Assembly (NCBI RefSeq): GCF_003002055.1
Contig: NZ_PVZF01000006.1
Coordinates: 186,001-250,000 of the forward strand
DNA: 64,000 nucleotides
Direction: 5' to 3'
From: Kineococcus rhizosphaerae
GTDB taxonomy: Bacteria > Actinomycetota > Actinomycetes > Actinomycetales > Kineococcaceae
Shown here: positions 41,799 through 49,939 of the stretch, in pieces
How the letters are laid out: every line of letters starts with the position of its first letter
Position numbering within the stretch: position 1 is the stretch's first letter
Notes under the pieces: generated by a model
What the model was told of the DNA's origin: nothing
Database searches by the model: none
The model's input: only the letters and a program-made list of their open reading frames with translations
Made by a program: the position numbers and the translations under genes

Positions 41799-42419
41799 AT
41801 GGCCCGCCCCACCACCCCGCTGCTGTCCCGCGAGCAGATCCTGCGCGCCGCGCTGGACCTGCTCGACCGCACCGGGGAACTCGGCCTGCCGGCCCTGGCC
41901 CGGGACCTGGGGGTCAGCACCTCCTCGCTGTACCACCACGTCAAGGGGGGTCGCGAGGAGGTGATCGAGGGCATCCGGGGGGTGCTGTCGGCCGACGGGA
42001 TGCCCACCGAGGTGGTGCCGGGTGAGGACTGGCGGGAGTTCACCCGGCGCTGGGCCCGGCAGTACCGGGCGGCGTTCGCCGCCCACCCGGCCGCGGTGCC
42101 CCTGCTGACGGCGCAGACCGTCAGCCACCCCGCGACCATGGCCTCCTACGAGGCCCTCGCCGACGTCCTGCACGACGCCGGGTTCGACGACGAGGAACTC
42201 CTGCACGCCGTCACCGTGCTCGACTGCTTCGTCCTCGGTTCCGCCCTCGACGCCGGGGCGCCCGTGGAGGTCTGGGCCGACTCCGGCCGGGAGGGGTCGC
42301 GGTTGTCGCAGGCGATCCGCGCGACCAGGGCCCAGCCGGGCGACCGGTCCGAACGGGCGTTCCTGCTGGGGCTGGACAGCCTGCTCGTGGGGCTGGAACG
42401 GTTGCGGGACCGGGCCTGA
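41799..42419 (+). CDS. TetR family regulator of the APC/deiminase operon
   Basis: Repressor of 206 aa: helix-turn-helix at about 10-55 (REQILRAALDLLDRTGELGL, VSTSSLYHHVKGGREE) and a TetR_C-like ligand domain. It is the last gene of the permease-amidohydrolase-deiminase operon, and the operon promoter carries a perfect TetR-type palindrome, so it most likely represses its own operon until the substrate accumulates. ATG 41799 follows CCTGGAGAA. Confidence 0.88.
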   Translation: MARPTTPLLSREQILRAALDLLDRTGELGLPALARDLGVSTSSLYHHVKGGREEVIEGIRGVLSADGMPTEVVPGEDWREFTRRWARQYRAAFAAHPAAVPLLTAQTVSHPATMASYEALADVLHDAGFDDEELLHAVTVLDCFVLGSALDAGAPVEVWADSGREGSRLSQAIRATRAQPGDRSERAFLLGLDSLLVGLERLRDRA

Positions 42420-42436
42420 GGGAACAGCCCCCCGGG

Positions 42437-45034
42437 TCAGGGCGCCGGCGGCGCCACGACGTGCGGAACCCGCTCCGGCCCGGCCTCGGCGGGCCGCTCC
42501 CCCTCCCGCGGGTGCAGCCGGAACGCCAGCAGCGCCACGTCGTCCTCGTGCTCGCCCGGCACCATGAGCCGCAGGACGCCGTCGACGAGGTCCTCCAGGG
42601 GCTGGGCGGCGAGCTCGGTGACGACGGAACCCAGCAGCTGCAACCGCTCCTCGAGGGAGACGTCGCGCCGCTCGATGAGCCCGTCGGTGAACGCCAGCAC
42701 CGTCGAGCCGCGTTCCAGGTCCACCACCGCGTCGGACCGGCGCGCGCCCGGGTCGATGCCCAGCAGCAGCTCGGCCGACCCGGTGCCCAGCGTCCGCACG
42801 GTCCCGTCCGGCCCGATGACGACGGGGTTCAGGTGACCCGCGTTCGACCAGCGCAGGCGGGTCCGGTCCCCGGTGTCCTCCAGCCGGGCCACGACGGCCG
42901 TCGCGGTCGTGGCGACGTCCAGGCCCTGCATCGCGGCGTCCAACCCCAGGAGAACCTTCGCGGGGCTGTGGCCGGTGGTGTAGGCGATCCCCCGCAGCAA
43001 CGACCGGATCTGGCTCATCGCGGCGGCGGCGTCGATGTCGTGCCCCATGACGTCGCCGATGACGAGGACCGTGGCCCCGTCGGGGGTGAGGAACGCGTCG
43101 TACCAGTCGCCGCCGACGCGCGCGGCGCGGGCCGCGGGACGGTAGCGGACGGCCACCTGGACGTGGTCCGGCTGGACGGGCGCGGTGAGCAGGCTGCGCT
43201 GCAACCCCTCCGCGACCCGGTGCTGCGCGGAGTACAGCCGTGCGTTGTCCAGGGCCAGGCCCGCGCGGTCCCCGACCTCCGTGGCCAGCAGCAGGTCCTC
43301 GGGCGACAGGCGGTCCGCGGCGTCGTCGTGGAAGAGGGTGATGAGCCCGACGGTGCGGCCCCGCGCGCGGACCGGCAGGCACTCCAGCGCCCCCGGCGCG
43401 AGGCGGGTGATGAGCTCGCGCGCGGTGCTGCCGGCGGCCAGCTGCGCCACGAGGGCCGCGGTGGCGTCCTCGGGAACGGTCACCGGCCGGCCGGTGCGCC
43501 AGACCCGGAACAGGTAGGAGTCCGGGGTCAGCGCCGTCATCCGGGCCTCCCGGTAGGCCCGCACGAGGTCCTGCGCGGCGGGGTCGGCGTGCTGGCAGCC
43601 GAGGTCGCGCAACTGCCCCTCCTCGTCGACCAGCGTCACCAGGCACCAGTCGCCCAGCGCCGGGACGAGGTGCTGGGCCAGCCGGGCGTACGCCTCCTCG
43701 ACGTCCAGGGTGGACGACAGGTCCTCGCTGACCCGGACGATCAGCCGCAGCCGCTCGGCGGCGGCCGCGGCCGCGGCGTGCGCCGCCTCCAGGGCGTGCT
43801 GGGCGCGGCGGCGTTCGGTGATGTCCAGGAAGTACACCGACACCCCGTCGGGGTCGGGCCAGGCCCGCACCTCGAACCACGCGTCCAGGGGCGCCGGGTA
43901 GTACGCCTCGAAGGTCGCCGGGAGGCCCGTCGCGGCCACCTCGCGGTAGTGCGTCTCGAAGTCGGAGGCCACCGCGTCGGGGAACAGCTCCCAGACGTCG
44001 CCGCCGAGCAGTTCGGCGCGGGGGCGGCCCAGGACCCGTTCGGCCTCGGAGTTCACGTAGCTGAACCGCCAGTCCCGGCCCAGCGAGAAGAACGCGGAGG
44101 ACATCGACTCCAGGATCCGGGCAACGCGCGCGTCCTCGGCGCGGGTGGCGGTCGTGTCGAAGGCCGCCCCGAGCAGCCGCACGCTGCGTCCCGTCTCGTC
44201 GGCGAGCGCCTGACCGCGCGCCCGCACCCAGCGGGTGGTGCCGTCGGGGCGCACGACGCGGTACTCGGCCTCGAACGGGCCGACGGTGTCGATCGAGTCC
44301 TGCAGGGCGCGGCCGACCCGGGGGCGGTCGTCGGGGTGCAGGCGGGCGTCGAACGCCTCGATGCTGCGGCTGAAGTCGTCGGCGGCGTAGCCGAACATCC
44401 GCAGGAGGTTCTCGTCCCACTCCAGGACGCCGGTGAGCAGGTCCCAGTCGAAGGTGCCGACGCCACCGGCGCCGACGGCGAGCTGCCAGCGGACGCGGGT
44501 GGCTTCGAGGTCGACGGCGAGCGCCGACAGTTCCAGTTCGGTGACGGCGGAACCGGCGAGGTCGGTCAGGAGGGAGACGTCGGCCCCGGTCCAGGCGCGG
44601 GTGCCGGGCCCGAAGACGCACAGGGCCCCGATGACGTGGCCGTCCTGGTCGCGCAGGGGGACGCCGAGGTAGCTGCCGACGGCCCCGGAGGCGACGGCGG
44701 GCAGGTCGCGGACGCGGTCGTCGGTGGCGGCGTCGGGGACCACGAGGGGCGCACCGGAGGTCGCGGTGACGGTGCACAGGGCCTCGGCGAGCGGGTGGGC
44801 GGTGACGCGCTCGCCGGGGGCGGGTGCGGCGGCCGCTCCGGTGGCGGCGGAGATGGTCAGGACGTTGGACAGAAGCGAGACCTGGGCGGCGTCGGTGCCC
44901 AGGAGCCGGGCGGCGAGCTCGGCGAGCCGGTCGAGGGCGGGGTGGGGTGCCGAGGAGGTGAGTCGGCGGGCCGACCGGACGCGGCCGGCGTCGTCGGCGA
45001 ACGCGGGCGGTGCACCGGGGCGTTCGCTGTCCAT
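42437..45034 (-). CDS. GAF-PAS-PAS-GAF-PP2C (SpoIIE-type) serine phosphatase
   Basis: Signalling phosphatase of 865 aa without membrane segments. Domains: GAF (about 20-170), PAS (185-300), PAS (305-420), coiled Ala-rich linker, GAF (450-600), then a PPM/SpoIIE catalytic domain (about 640-845) with RVGGDWYDAF, VIGDVMGHD, FTDGLIE and EDDVALLAF giving the Mn-binding Asp residues. Such RsbU-like enzymes dephosphorylate anti-anti-sigma factors in response to light, redox or small ligands. Start at ATG 45034 follows CAGGAGA. No anti-sigma partner gene is adjacent. Confidence 0.88.
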   Translation of the reverse strand: MDSERPGAPPAFADDAGRVRSARRLTSSAPHPALDRLAELAARLLGTDAAQVSLLSNVLTISAATGAAAAPAPGERVTAHPLAEALCTVTATSGAPLVVPDAATDDRVRDLPAVASGAVGSYLGVPLRDQDGHVIGALCVFGPGTRAWTGADVSLLTDLAGSAVTELELSALAVDLEATRVRWQLAVGAGGVGTFDWDLLTGVLEWDENLLRMFGYAADDFSRSIEAFDARLHPDDRPRVGRALQDSIDTVGPFEAEYRVVRPDGTTRWVRARGQALADETGRSVRLLGAAFDTTATRAEDARVARILESMSSAFFSLGRDWRFSYVNSEAERVLGRPRAELLGGDVWELFPDAVASDFETHYREVAATGLPATFEAYYPAPLDAWFEVRAWPDPDGVSVYFLDITERRRAQHALEAAHAAAAAAAERLRLIVRVSEDLSSTLDVEEAYARLAQHLVPALGDWCLVTLVDEEGQLRDLGCQHADPAAQDLVRAYREARMTALTPDSYLFRVWRTGRPVTVPEDATAALVAQLAAGSTARELITRLAPGALECLPVRARGRTVGLITLFHDDAADRLSPEDLLLATEVGDRAGLALDNARLYSAQHRVAEGLQRSLLTAPVQPDHVQVAVRYRPAARAARVGGDWYDAFLTPDGATVLVIGDVMGHDIDAAAAMSQIRSLLRGIAYTTGHSPAKVLLGLDAAMQGLDVATTATAVVARLEDTGDRTRLRWSNAGHLNPVVIGPDGTVRTLGTGSAELLLGIDPGARRSDAVVDLERGSTVLAFTDGLIERRDVSLEERLQLLGSVVTELAAQPLEDLVDGVLRLMVPGEHEDDVALLAFRLHPREGERPAEAGPERVPHVVAPPAP

Positions 45035-45183
45035 GGGTACGGATCTCCTGGCGGGTGGGGCGAGCGAGCAACGCCGGGCTTCCTCAGCGACGTCCGAGTG
45101 TCGCACGCCGGACCGGCGCGCGCCGGGAGCGCGGGGGGACGCGGGTGGGGCAGGATGGCGGCCTGAGCGGGGAGGGTGGGCGG

Positions 45184-45849
45184 TTGCGGGCTGGGAGGGC
45201 GCTGGCGCTGGTCGTGGCGGGCCTGCTGCTGGGCGGGTGCACGACCCCGGCGGGGGACGCCGACGGGTCGGCCGGTGCGGGGACGGCGCTGGCCCAGCTG
45301 CAGACCCTGCCGGTGAAGGGCCGCGCCCCGAAGACGGGGTACTCGCGCGCGCAGTTCGGGGACGGGTGGGTCGACACCGACCACAACGGCTGCGACACCC
45401 GCAACGACGTCCTGGGGCGCGACCTGCGGGACGTGAGGTTCAAGGGCGGCGGGGACTGCGTCGTGGCGAGCGGTTCGCTCACCGACCCGTACGGCGGGGG
45501 CACGATCAGGTTCCGCCGGGGTCAGGGCACGAGCGACGACGTCCAGATCGACCACGTGGTCGCGCTGTCGAACGCCTGGCAGACGGGTGCGCAGCGGTGG
45601 GACGCGGCCGAGCGCACCGAGTTCGCGAACGACCGGCTCGAACTGCTCGCGGTCGACGGACCGCTGAACTCCTCCAAGGGTGACGGGGACGCGGCGACGT
45701 GGCTGCCGCCGAACACCGCGTTCCGCTGCACGTACGTCGCACGGCAGGTGGCGGTGAAGGCGGAGTACGGGTTGTGGGTGACGCCCGCGGAGCGGGACGC
45801 GATCGAGCGCGTGCTCGCGACGTGCCCGGGTCAGCCCGCGGCGGACTGA
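45184..45849 (+). CDS. HNH nuclease-domain lipoprotein (GmrSD C-terminal/DUF1524-like)
   Basis: Exported protein of about 221 aa. An N-terminal signal (Arg residues, then ALALVVAGLLL) ends in the lipobox LLGGC with Cys19. The mature part is the actinobacterial secreted HNH family: TGYSRAQFGDGW, DHNGCDTRNDVL, catalytic His in QIDHVVALSNAW and the Asn/Lys block NSSKGDGDAATWLPP. It is predicted to act on nucleic acid outside the membrane. TTG start at 45184 is preceded by GGGAGGG; GTG 45144 is a weaker option. Confidence 0.82.
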   Translation: MRAGRALALVVAGLLLGGCTTPAGDADGSAGAGTALAQLQTLPVKGRAPKTGYSRAQFGDGWVDTDHNGCDTRNDVLGRDLRDVRFKGGGDCVVASGSLTDPYGGGTIRFRRGQGTSDDVQIDHVVALSNAWQTGAQRWDAAERTEFANDRLELLAVDGPLNSSKGDGDAATWLPPNTAFRCTYVARQVAVKAEYGLWVTPAERDAIERVLATCPGQPAAD

Positions 45850-45866
45850 CCCGGTCCCGCCGCTCG

Positions 45867-47246
45867 TCAGCTCGACGACCGTCCCGGGTGGTCGGCGGCG
45901 AGCCGGGACGAACCCGGGCCGTTCAGCTGCTCGCGCAGGGTGCCCGTCGCGGGGACCTCGGGCAGCCGGCCGCGTGCGCGCAGGACCGGGACCACGAGGT
46001 CGGCGAAGTCCTCGACGTCGGCCGGCGCGAAGACCGGTTCGAGCATGAACCCGTCCAGGTCGGTGGCGTCCAGGACGCGTTCGAGCTCGTCGGCGACCTC
46101 GACGGGGTCGCCCGTGATCGCGAACCCGCGCGTCCCGCGACCGCGCAGCTCGTCGAGCACCTCGCGCACGCTCAGCGCCGGTCTGCCGTCACCGCCCAGG
46201 AACCGGGTGACGTTGGTCTGCCCCGTCTGGCCCGCCGCTCCCCGGCCGAGCACCTGCTCGAGCGTGCCGTCCGGGTCGAGCGCCAGCAGGTCGATGCCGG
46301 TGTTGTGCGAGTACAGGGCCGCGACGACCTCGTCCGACTGCAGCCGGTCGAACTCCTCGCGGCGGGCGACGGCCTCGTCGTGGGTGGGCGCGACCACGAC
46401 GGTCACCCCGACGATCGTCGTGACCGAGCGCGGGTCCCGGCCGTGGGCGGCGGCCCCGGCCCGGATGTCCGCGACGGCCGCCGCGGTCTGCTCCAGCGTG
46501 GTGGCCTGCACGAAGACCGCTTCGGCGTTGCGGGCCGCGAACGCCCGCCCGCGCGCGGAGGTCCCCGCCTGGAACAGCACGGGGGTCCGCTGGGGCGAGG
46601 GCGGGGAGGCGAAGTACCCGGAGGACCGGACGTAGCGCCCCTCGAACGACACCCGGTGGATCTTGGCGGGGTCGGCGTACAGGCCCGCCTCGCGGTCCAC
46701 GACGAGGGCGTCGTCCTCCCAGCTGCGCTCCCAGAGGTTCACGGCGGCGTCGACGTACTCGTCGGCCATCGCGTACCGCTCGTCGTGCAGGACCATCTCC
46801 CGGTGCCCGAACAGTTCGGCGACGACGTCCTGCGCTGAACCCGTGACGATGTTCCACCCGATGCGGCCGCCGGTGAAGTGGTCGAGCGTGGCGAAGCGCC
46901 GCGCGCTCTGCACGGGGTGGTCCAGACCGGTCGGCGAGGTGACGACGAAACCGAGGCGCGCGGTCTCGCGGGCCAGCGCCGTGACGACCACGGAGGGGTC
47001 CAGCGTCGGGAAGTTGATGCCCCGGGCCGCGGCCGTCCCGGACAGTTCCCCGTCGACGGTGGGGTAGCCGAAGGTGTCGGCCAGGAACAGGAACGTGAAA
47101 CCGGCCTCGTCGATGACCCGGGCGAGGTGCACCCAGTGCTCGAGCGAGGTGAAGTCCACGCTCGCGGAACGGTGGTGGGGCCAGCTGAGCGTCCCGCCGA
47201 CCTGGGGACCGAGGACTTCGAAGACTCCGAGGTGCATCTGCTTCAC
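45867..47246 (-). CDS. LLM flavin-dependent monooxygenase, NtaA/SnaA/DszA type
   Basis: FMN-dependent monooxygenase of 459 aa using flavin reduced by a partner reductase. Family blocks: EVLGPQVGGTLSWPHHRS, FLADTFGYPTVDGE, FATLDHFTGGRIGWNIVTG, LWERSWEDDAL and QAGTSARGRAFAARNAEAVF. Members oxidise nitrilotriacetate, dibenzothiophene sulfone, alkyl sulfides or streptogramin precursors. No flavin reductase is adjacent. GTG 47246 lacks an obvious ribosome site; ATG nine bases later is possible. A paralogue is at 59325. Confidence 0.87.
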   Translation of the reverse strand: MKQMHLGVFEVLGPQVGGTLSWPHHRSASVDFTSLEHWVHLARVIDEAGFTFLFLADTFGYPTVDGELSGTAAARGINFPTLDPSVVVTALARETARLGFVVTSPTGLDHPVQSARRFATLDHFTGGRIGWNIVTGSAQDVVAELFGHREMVLHDERYAMADEYVDAAVNLWERSWEDDALVVDREAGLYADPAKIHRVSFEGRYVRSSGYFASPPSPQRTPVLFQAGTSARGRAFAARNAEAVFVQATTLEQTAAAVADIRAGAAAHGRDPRSVTTIVGVTVVVAPTHDEAVARREEFDRLQSDEVVAALYSHNTGIDLLALDPDGTLEQVLGRGAAGQTGQTNVTRFLGGDGRPALSVREVLDELRGRGTRGFAITGDPVEVADELERVLDATDLDGFMLEPVFAPADVEDFADLVVPVLRARGRLPEVPATGTLREQLNGPGSSRLAADHPGRSSS

Positions 47247-47300
47247 GGCACGGCTGCGCTTTCCGGGACGGGCGTCTCACCTGCGTCGCGCAGGCCGTGC

Positions 47301-47318
47301 ACCCGCCGGTCGGCGGGT
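47301..47318. repeat. Short GC hairpin in divergent LLM/LysE gap
   Basis: ACCCGCC-GGTC-GGCGGGT: perfect 7-bp stem with a 4-nt loop, 55 bp upstream of the LLM start and 92 bp upstream of the LysE start. Could be an attenuator-like leader structure for the minus-strand gene. No known riboswitch consensus is recognisable. Confidence 0.3.
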
Positions 47319-47397
47319 CGTGAGGTGGAGCGCTGCGAGTGAACCACACCCGGCCGAGGCCGGTCGAGGATCCCCGTCCGGGCGAGGTGCCCGGGTC

Positions 47398-47403
47398 TAG
47401 CCT
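47398..47403 (+). promoter_or_regulatory. -10 box of leaderless lysE-family promoter
   Basis: TAGCCT followed by 6 nt and GTG 47410, no ribosome-binding site. Confidence 0.5.
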
Positions 47404-47409
47404 CGACGG

Positions 47410-48021
47410 GTGACCCTCGACGCCGTCCTCGCGTTCTGCGCGCTGTGCCTGCTGCTGGAGCTCACCCCCGGCCCGAACACGTTCCTCGTGCTGCGCCACA
47501 GCCTGCAGGGGGCCCGGACGGGGGTGGTCACGGCGCTGGGGTCGGCCGTGGGGGCGGTGGTGTGGGCCGCGGCCGTGGCCGTGGGGCTGGCGGCGCTGCT
47601 GGAACGCTCGGCGCAGGCGTACCAGGTGCTGAAGGTCGCCGGCGGGCTGTACCTCGTCCACCTCGGGGTCCGCACGTTGCTGGCCCACCGGGGCCCGGCG
47701 TCCACGCCGGCGGGGTCCGCCTCCTCGCTGCCGGCGGCGTTCCGCGCCGGGCTCGTCTCGTGCGTCCTGAACCCGAAGGTGGGGCTGTTCTTCGTGGCGG
47801 TCGTCCCGCAGTTCGTGCCGGCCGGGGCCGGGGTGGGGACGACGTTGCTGCTGGGGGTGCTGGAGGCGGGGGTGGCGCTGACCTACCTGAGCGTGCTGTC
47901 CCAGGTCGCCGCCCGGGCCGTGGAGTGGCTGCGGCGGCCCCGGGTGACGCGGACCCTGGAGCGCGCGAGCGCCGCGGTGCTGACGGCGTTCGGGGTGGGG
48001 ACGCTCGTCAGCGCCCGGTGA
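47410..48021 (+). CDS. LysE/RhtB family exporter
   Basis: Small membrane exporter of 203 aa with about six helices: the N-terminal LELTPGPNTFLVLRHSLQG is the LysE/RhtB signature and VSCVLNPKVGLFFVAVVPQF is the conserved second block. It probably exports an amino acid or its derivative. GTG start 47410 appears leaderless. Divergent from the LLM monooxygenase. Confidence 0.88.
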   Translation: MTLDAVLAFCALCLLLELTPGPNTFLVLRHSLQGARTGVVTALGSAVGAVVWAAAVAVGLAALLERSAQAYQVLKVAGGLYLVHLGVRTLLAHRGPASTPAGSASSLPAAFRAGLVSCVLNPKVGLFFVAVVPQFVPAGAGVGTTLLLGVLEAGVALTYLSVLSQVAARAVEWLRRPRVTRTLERASAAVLTAFGVGTLVSAR

Positions 48022-48079
48022 GGTCGGGAGGTGGAACCGGGCGCCGACGAGCGCCCGCCGCCCCCCGCGTGCGAGCGCG

Positions 48080-48085
48080 TAGCGT
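48080..48085 (+). promoter_or_regulatory. -10 box of leaderless small-ORF/SET operon
   Basis: TAGCGT followed by 6 nt and GTG 48092. The promoter supports the reality of the small gene and its coupling to the SET gene. Confidence 0.5.
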
Positions 48086-48091
48086 CGAGGT

Positions 48092-48286
48092 GTGGAAGCG
48101 ATCCCCGTGCGTGACGAGCACGGCCGCGTCCTGCGGGACGCCGCCGGCGGCGAGACCACCGACCAGGGCACTCCGGTCGCCACCACCCCCGAGGTCGACC
48201 TCGGCGTGACCGGCCCGCGGGAGGGCGTCCCGGTCGCCGACCTCGCCGGAGCCGTCCGCCCCCCAGCACCGGTCGTTCACCGGTGA
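48092..48286 (+). CDS. Small hypothetical protein (64 aa) coupled to SET-domain gene
   Basis: I do not recognise this protein. It is 64 aa, acidic and Gly/Pro/Val-rich, without membrane segments or cysteines. Support for it being a gene: a leaderless-type promoter 6 nt upstream of its GTG, and a GTGA overlap with the SET-domain gene downstream, typical of co-translated pairs in this genome. It could be a partner or substrate of the SET protein, or simply a translational leader. Confidence 0.55.
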   Translation: MEAIPVRDEHGRVLRDAAGGETTDQGTPVATTPEVDLGVTGPREGVPVADLAGAVRPPAPVVHR

Positions 48287-48825
48287 CGCCGGGCTCGCCC
48301 GGACCCGACTGCTGGCTCAACCCCCTCGTCCGCGTCGGCCGGTCCCCGATCGAGGGCGAGGGCCTGTTCGCCGCCGCTCCCCTCCCCCGGGGCACCGCGG
48401 TCGCCCGCTTCGGGGGTCGGCTCGTGAGCGACGCCGAGCTGGGCCGGCTGTTCGCCGAGGCCGCGCGCACCGGCACCTACGTGGACACGATGTCCGTCGG
48501 ACGGGACGTGAACCTGGTCCTGCCCCCGGACGTGCCGAACCACACGGGCAACCACGGCTGCGACCCGAACACCTGGTGGGCCGACCCCTTCACCGTCGTC
48601 GCGCGGCGCGACGTCGAGCGCGGTGAGGAGCTCACCCTGGACTACGCGACGATCACGGACGACCCCGGTTTCACGATGCCGTGCGCGTGCCGCGCGGCGT
48701 CCTGCCGCGGCCGGGTCACGGGGGCGGACTGGCGGCTGCCCGGGCTGCAGGCGGCGTACGGGGACCACTGGGTGCCGGTCCTGCGGCAGCGGATCACCGG
48801 TTCCCGTACCGGGTTGCAGCGCTGA
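48283..48825 (+). CDS. SET-domain lysine methyltransferase-like protein
   Basis: Bacterial SET protein of 180 aa: SPIEGEGLFAAAPLPRGT (SET-N, cofactor), NHTGNHGCDPNTWW (the NHS/C motif), GEELTLDYATI (catalytic Tyr region) and a post-SET zinc cluster CACRAASCRG. The arrangement is that of SAM-dependent protein methyltransferases. Bacterial SET proteins may modify ribosomal or nucleoid proteins; the target is unknown. GTG start overlaps the small upstream gene by 4 bp. Confidence 0.85.
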   Translation: MTPGSPGPDCWLNPLVRVGRSPIEGEGLFAAAPLPRGTAVARFGGRLVSDAELGRLFAEAARTGTYVDTMSVGRDVNLVLPPDVPNHTGNHGCDPNTWWADPFTVVARRDVERGEELTLDYATITDDPGFTMPCACRAASCRGRVTGADWRLPGLQAAYGDHWVPVLRQRITGSRTGLQR

Positions 48826-48889
48826 GCCCGGTGCCCCGCAGCGGTCTGCACCGTTGACGACCACTCACGAACGGCGGTAGGAGGGCTCC

Positions 48890-49114
48890 ATGTCCGAGAC
48901 CACCAAGGGACCCGCGTCGTACTTCCCCGCCATCGAGGCGAAGTACGGCCAGCCCGTCGCGCACTGGCAGCAGCTGCTGCGCGAGCACCGCGCCGCGAAC
49001 CCCGGCGTGAAGCACCTGCAGCAGGTGACGTGGCTGAAGGAAGAGCACGGCCTGGGCCACGGGCACGCCAACGCCCTGGTGGCCGCGACCCGGGCCGAGG
49101 ACGACCACGACTGA
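48890..49114 (+). CDS. DUF4287 domain protein
   Basis: Protein of 74 aa of the DUF4287 family, seen in KGPASYFPAIEAKYGQPVAHW and VTWLKEEHGLGHGHANALVA. Members often precede a DUF5655 domain; this one stands alone. Function unknown. ATG 48890 follows GGTAGGAGG. Ends 9 bp before the convergent uronate dehydrogenase gene. Confidence 0.85.
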   Translation: MSETTKGPASYFPAIEAKYGQPVAHWQQLLREHRAANPGVKHLQQVTWLKEEHGLGHGHANALVAATRAEDDHD

Positions 49115-49122
49115 CCCGTCCG

Positions 49123-49917
49123 TCAGTTGGGCTGCCCCAGGGGCGTCGTGGTGAAACCGCCCCCGACGAGGTCCACGACCTCGTCGGGGTCGGCCCCGGC
49201 GAGCACCTCCGCGGCGAACTCCTCGGCGTCGTCCTGCGGGTGGTAGCCGATGGCCTCGCCCTCGGCCAGCGACCACCAGCGCCGGGTGTTCCGGGAGATG
49301 CCCCACACGCTGTGCCAGCCGCGGACCCGCGGGTCGAGGGCGGCCGCCAGCAGCCGGGTGCAGTCGTCGTAGGACATCCACGTGGACAGCCCCCGCACGT
49401 TCGCGGGACGGGCGAAGCAGGTGCCGATGCGGACCGAGACGACGTCGAGGCCGGCGCGCTCGACGAACAACCGGGCCAGCGACTCCCCGGCCGCCTTGCT
49501 CCAGCCGTAGTAGGTGTCGGGGCGCAGTTCCGCGTCGGCGGGCAGTTCCGCGCCCTCGGCGCGCGCCGTCATCCCCGTGGCGTGGTTGCTGGAGGCGTAC
49601 ACGACCTTGGCGACCCCCCGCCGCACGCACGCGTCGAACAGCGTCCACAGGCCCTGGACGTTGGCCTCCAGCACCTGCGCCCACGGAGCCTCCCGGCTCT
49701 GCCCGGCCAGGTGCACGACGGCGTCGACGCCCTCCAGCGCACCCTCGACCACCGCGGCGTCGGTGACCGAGCCCGTGACGAGGTCCCCCTCGGCCCCGTC
49801 GGGGTGGGCCAGGTCCAGGGACCGCACGCGGTACCCGGCGGCGCGAAGGCGCGGGACCAGTTCGCGGCCGAGACCGCCGGCGGATCCGGTGACGAGGAGG
49901 TGCGGGAGTTCGCTCAC
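49123..49917 (-). CDS. udh: Uronate dehydrogenase-like SDR
   Basis: Extended SDR of 264 aa that fits uronate dehydrogenase (galacturonate or glucuronate to the aldaro-lactone, NAD-dependent). Seen: TGSAGGLGRELVPRLRAAG, ASSNHATGM (the catalytic Ser region), YGWSKAAGE (Tyr-Lys), VRIGTC and LSTWMSYDDCTRLLAAAL, all in the order of Agrobacterium Udh. GTG start 49917 faces a tetR gene, and one palindrome lies between the two starts. Would feed hexuronates into oxidative catabolism. Confidence 0.82.
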   Translation of the reverse strand: MSELPHLLVTGSAGGLGRELVPRLRAAGYRVRSLDLAHPDGAEGDLVTGSVTDAAVVEGALEGVDAVVHLAGQSREAPWAQVLEANVQGLWTLFDACVRRGVAKVVYASSNHATGMTARAEGAELPADAELRPDTYYGWSKAAGESLARLFVERAGLDVVSVRIGTCFARPANVRGLSTWMSYDDCTRLLAAALDPRVRGWHSVWGISRNTRRWWSLAEGEAIGYHPQDDAEEFAAEVLAGADPDEVVDLVGGGFTTTPLGQPN

Positions 49918-49922
49918 CCTGA

Positions 49923-49937
49923 GGTCATAGCATGACC
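49923..49937. promoter_or_regulatory. TetR operator shared by udh and tetR
   Basis: GGTCATAGCATGACC: perfect 6-bp arms around AGC, filling the 22-bp gap between the two divergent start codons. A TAGCAT box (49928-49933) lies inside it, 6 nt before the tetR GTG, so both promoters overlap the operator. Binding would silence both genes. Confidence 0.7.
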
Positions 49938-49939
49938 AC

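Noticed and set aside
47247-47409. Possible riboswitch in front of the LLM gene
   Set aside because: There is a small GC hairpin, but I could not match the conserved cores of SAM, FMN or other known riboswitches.
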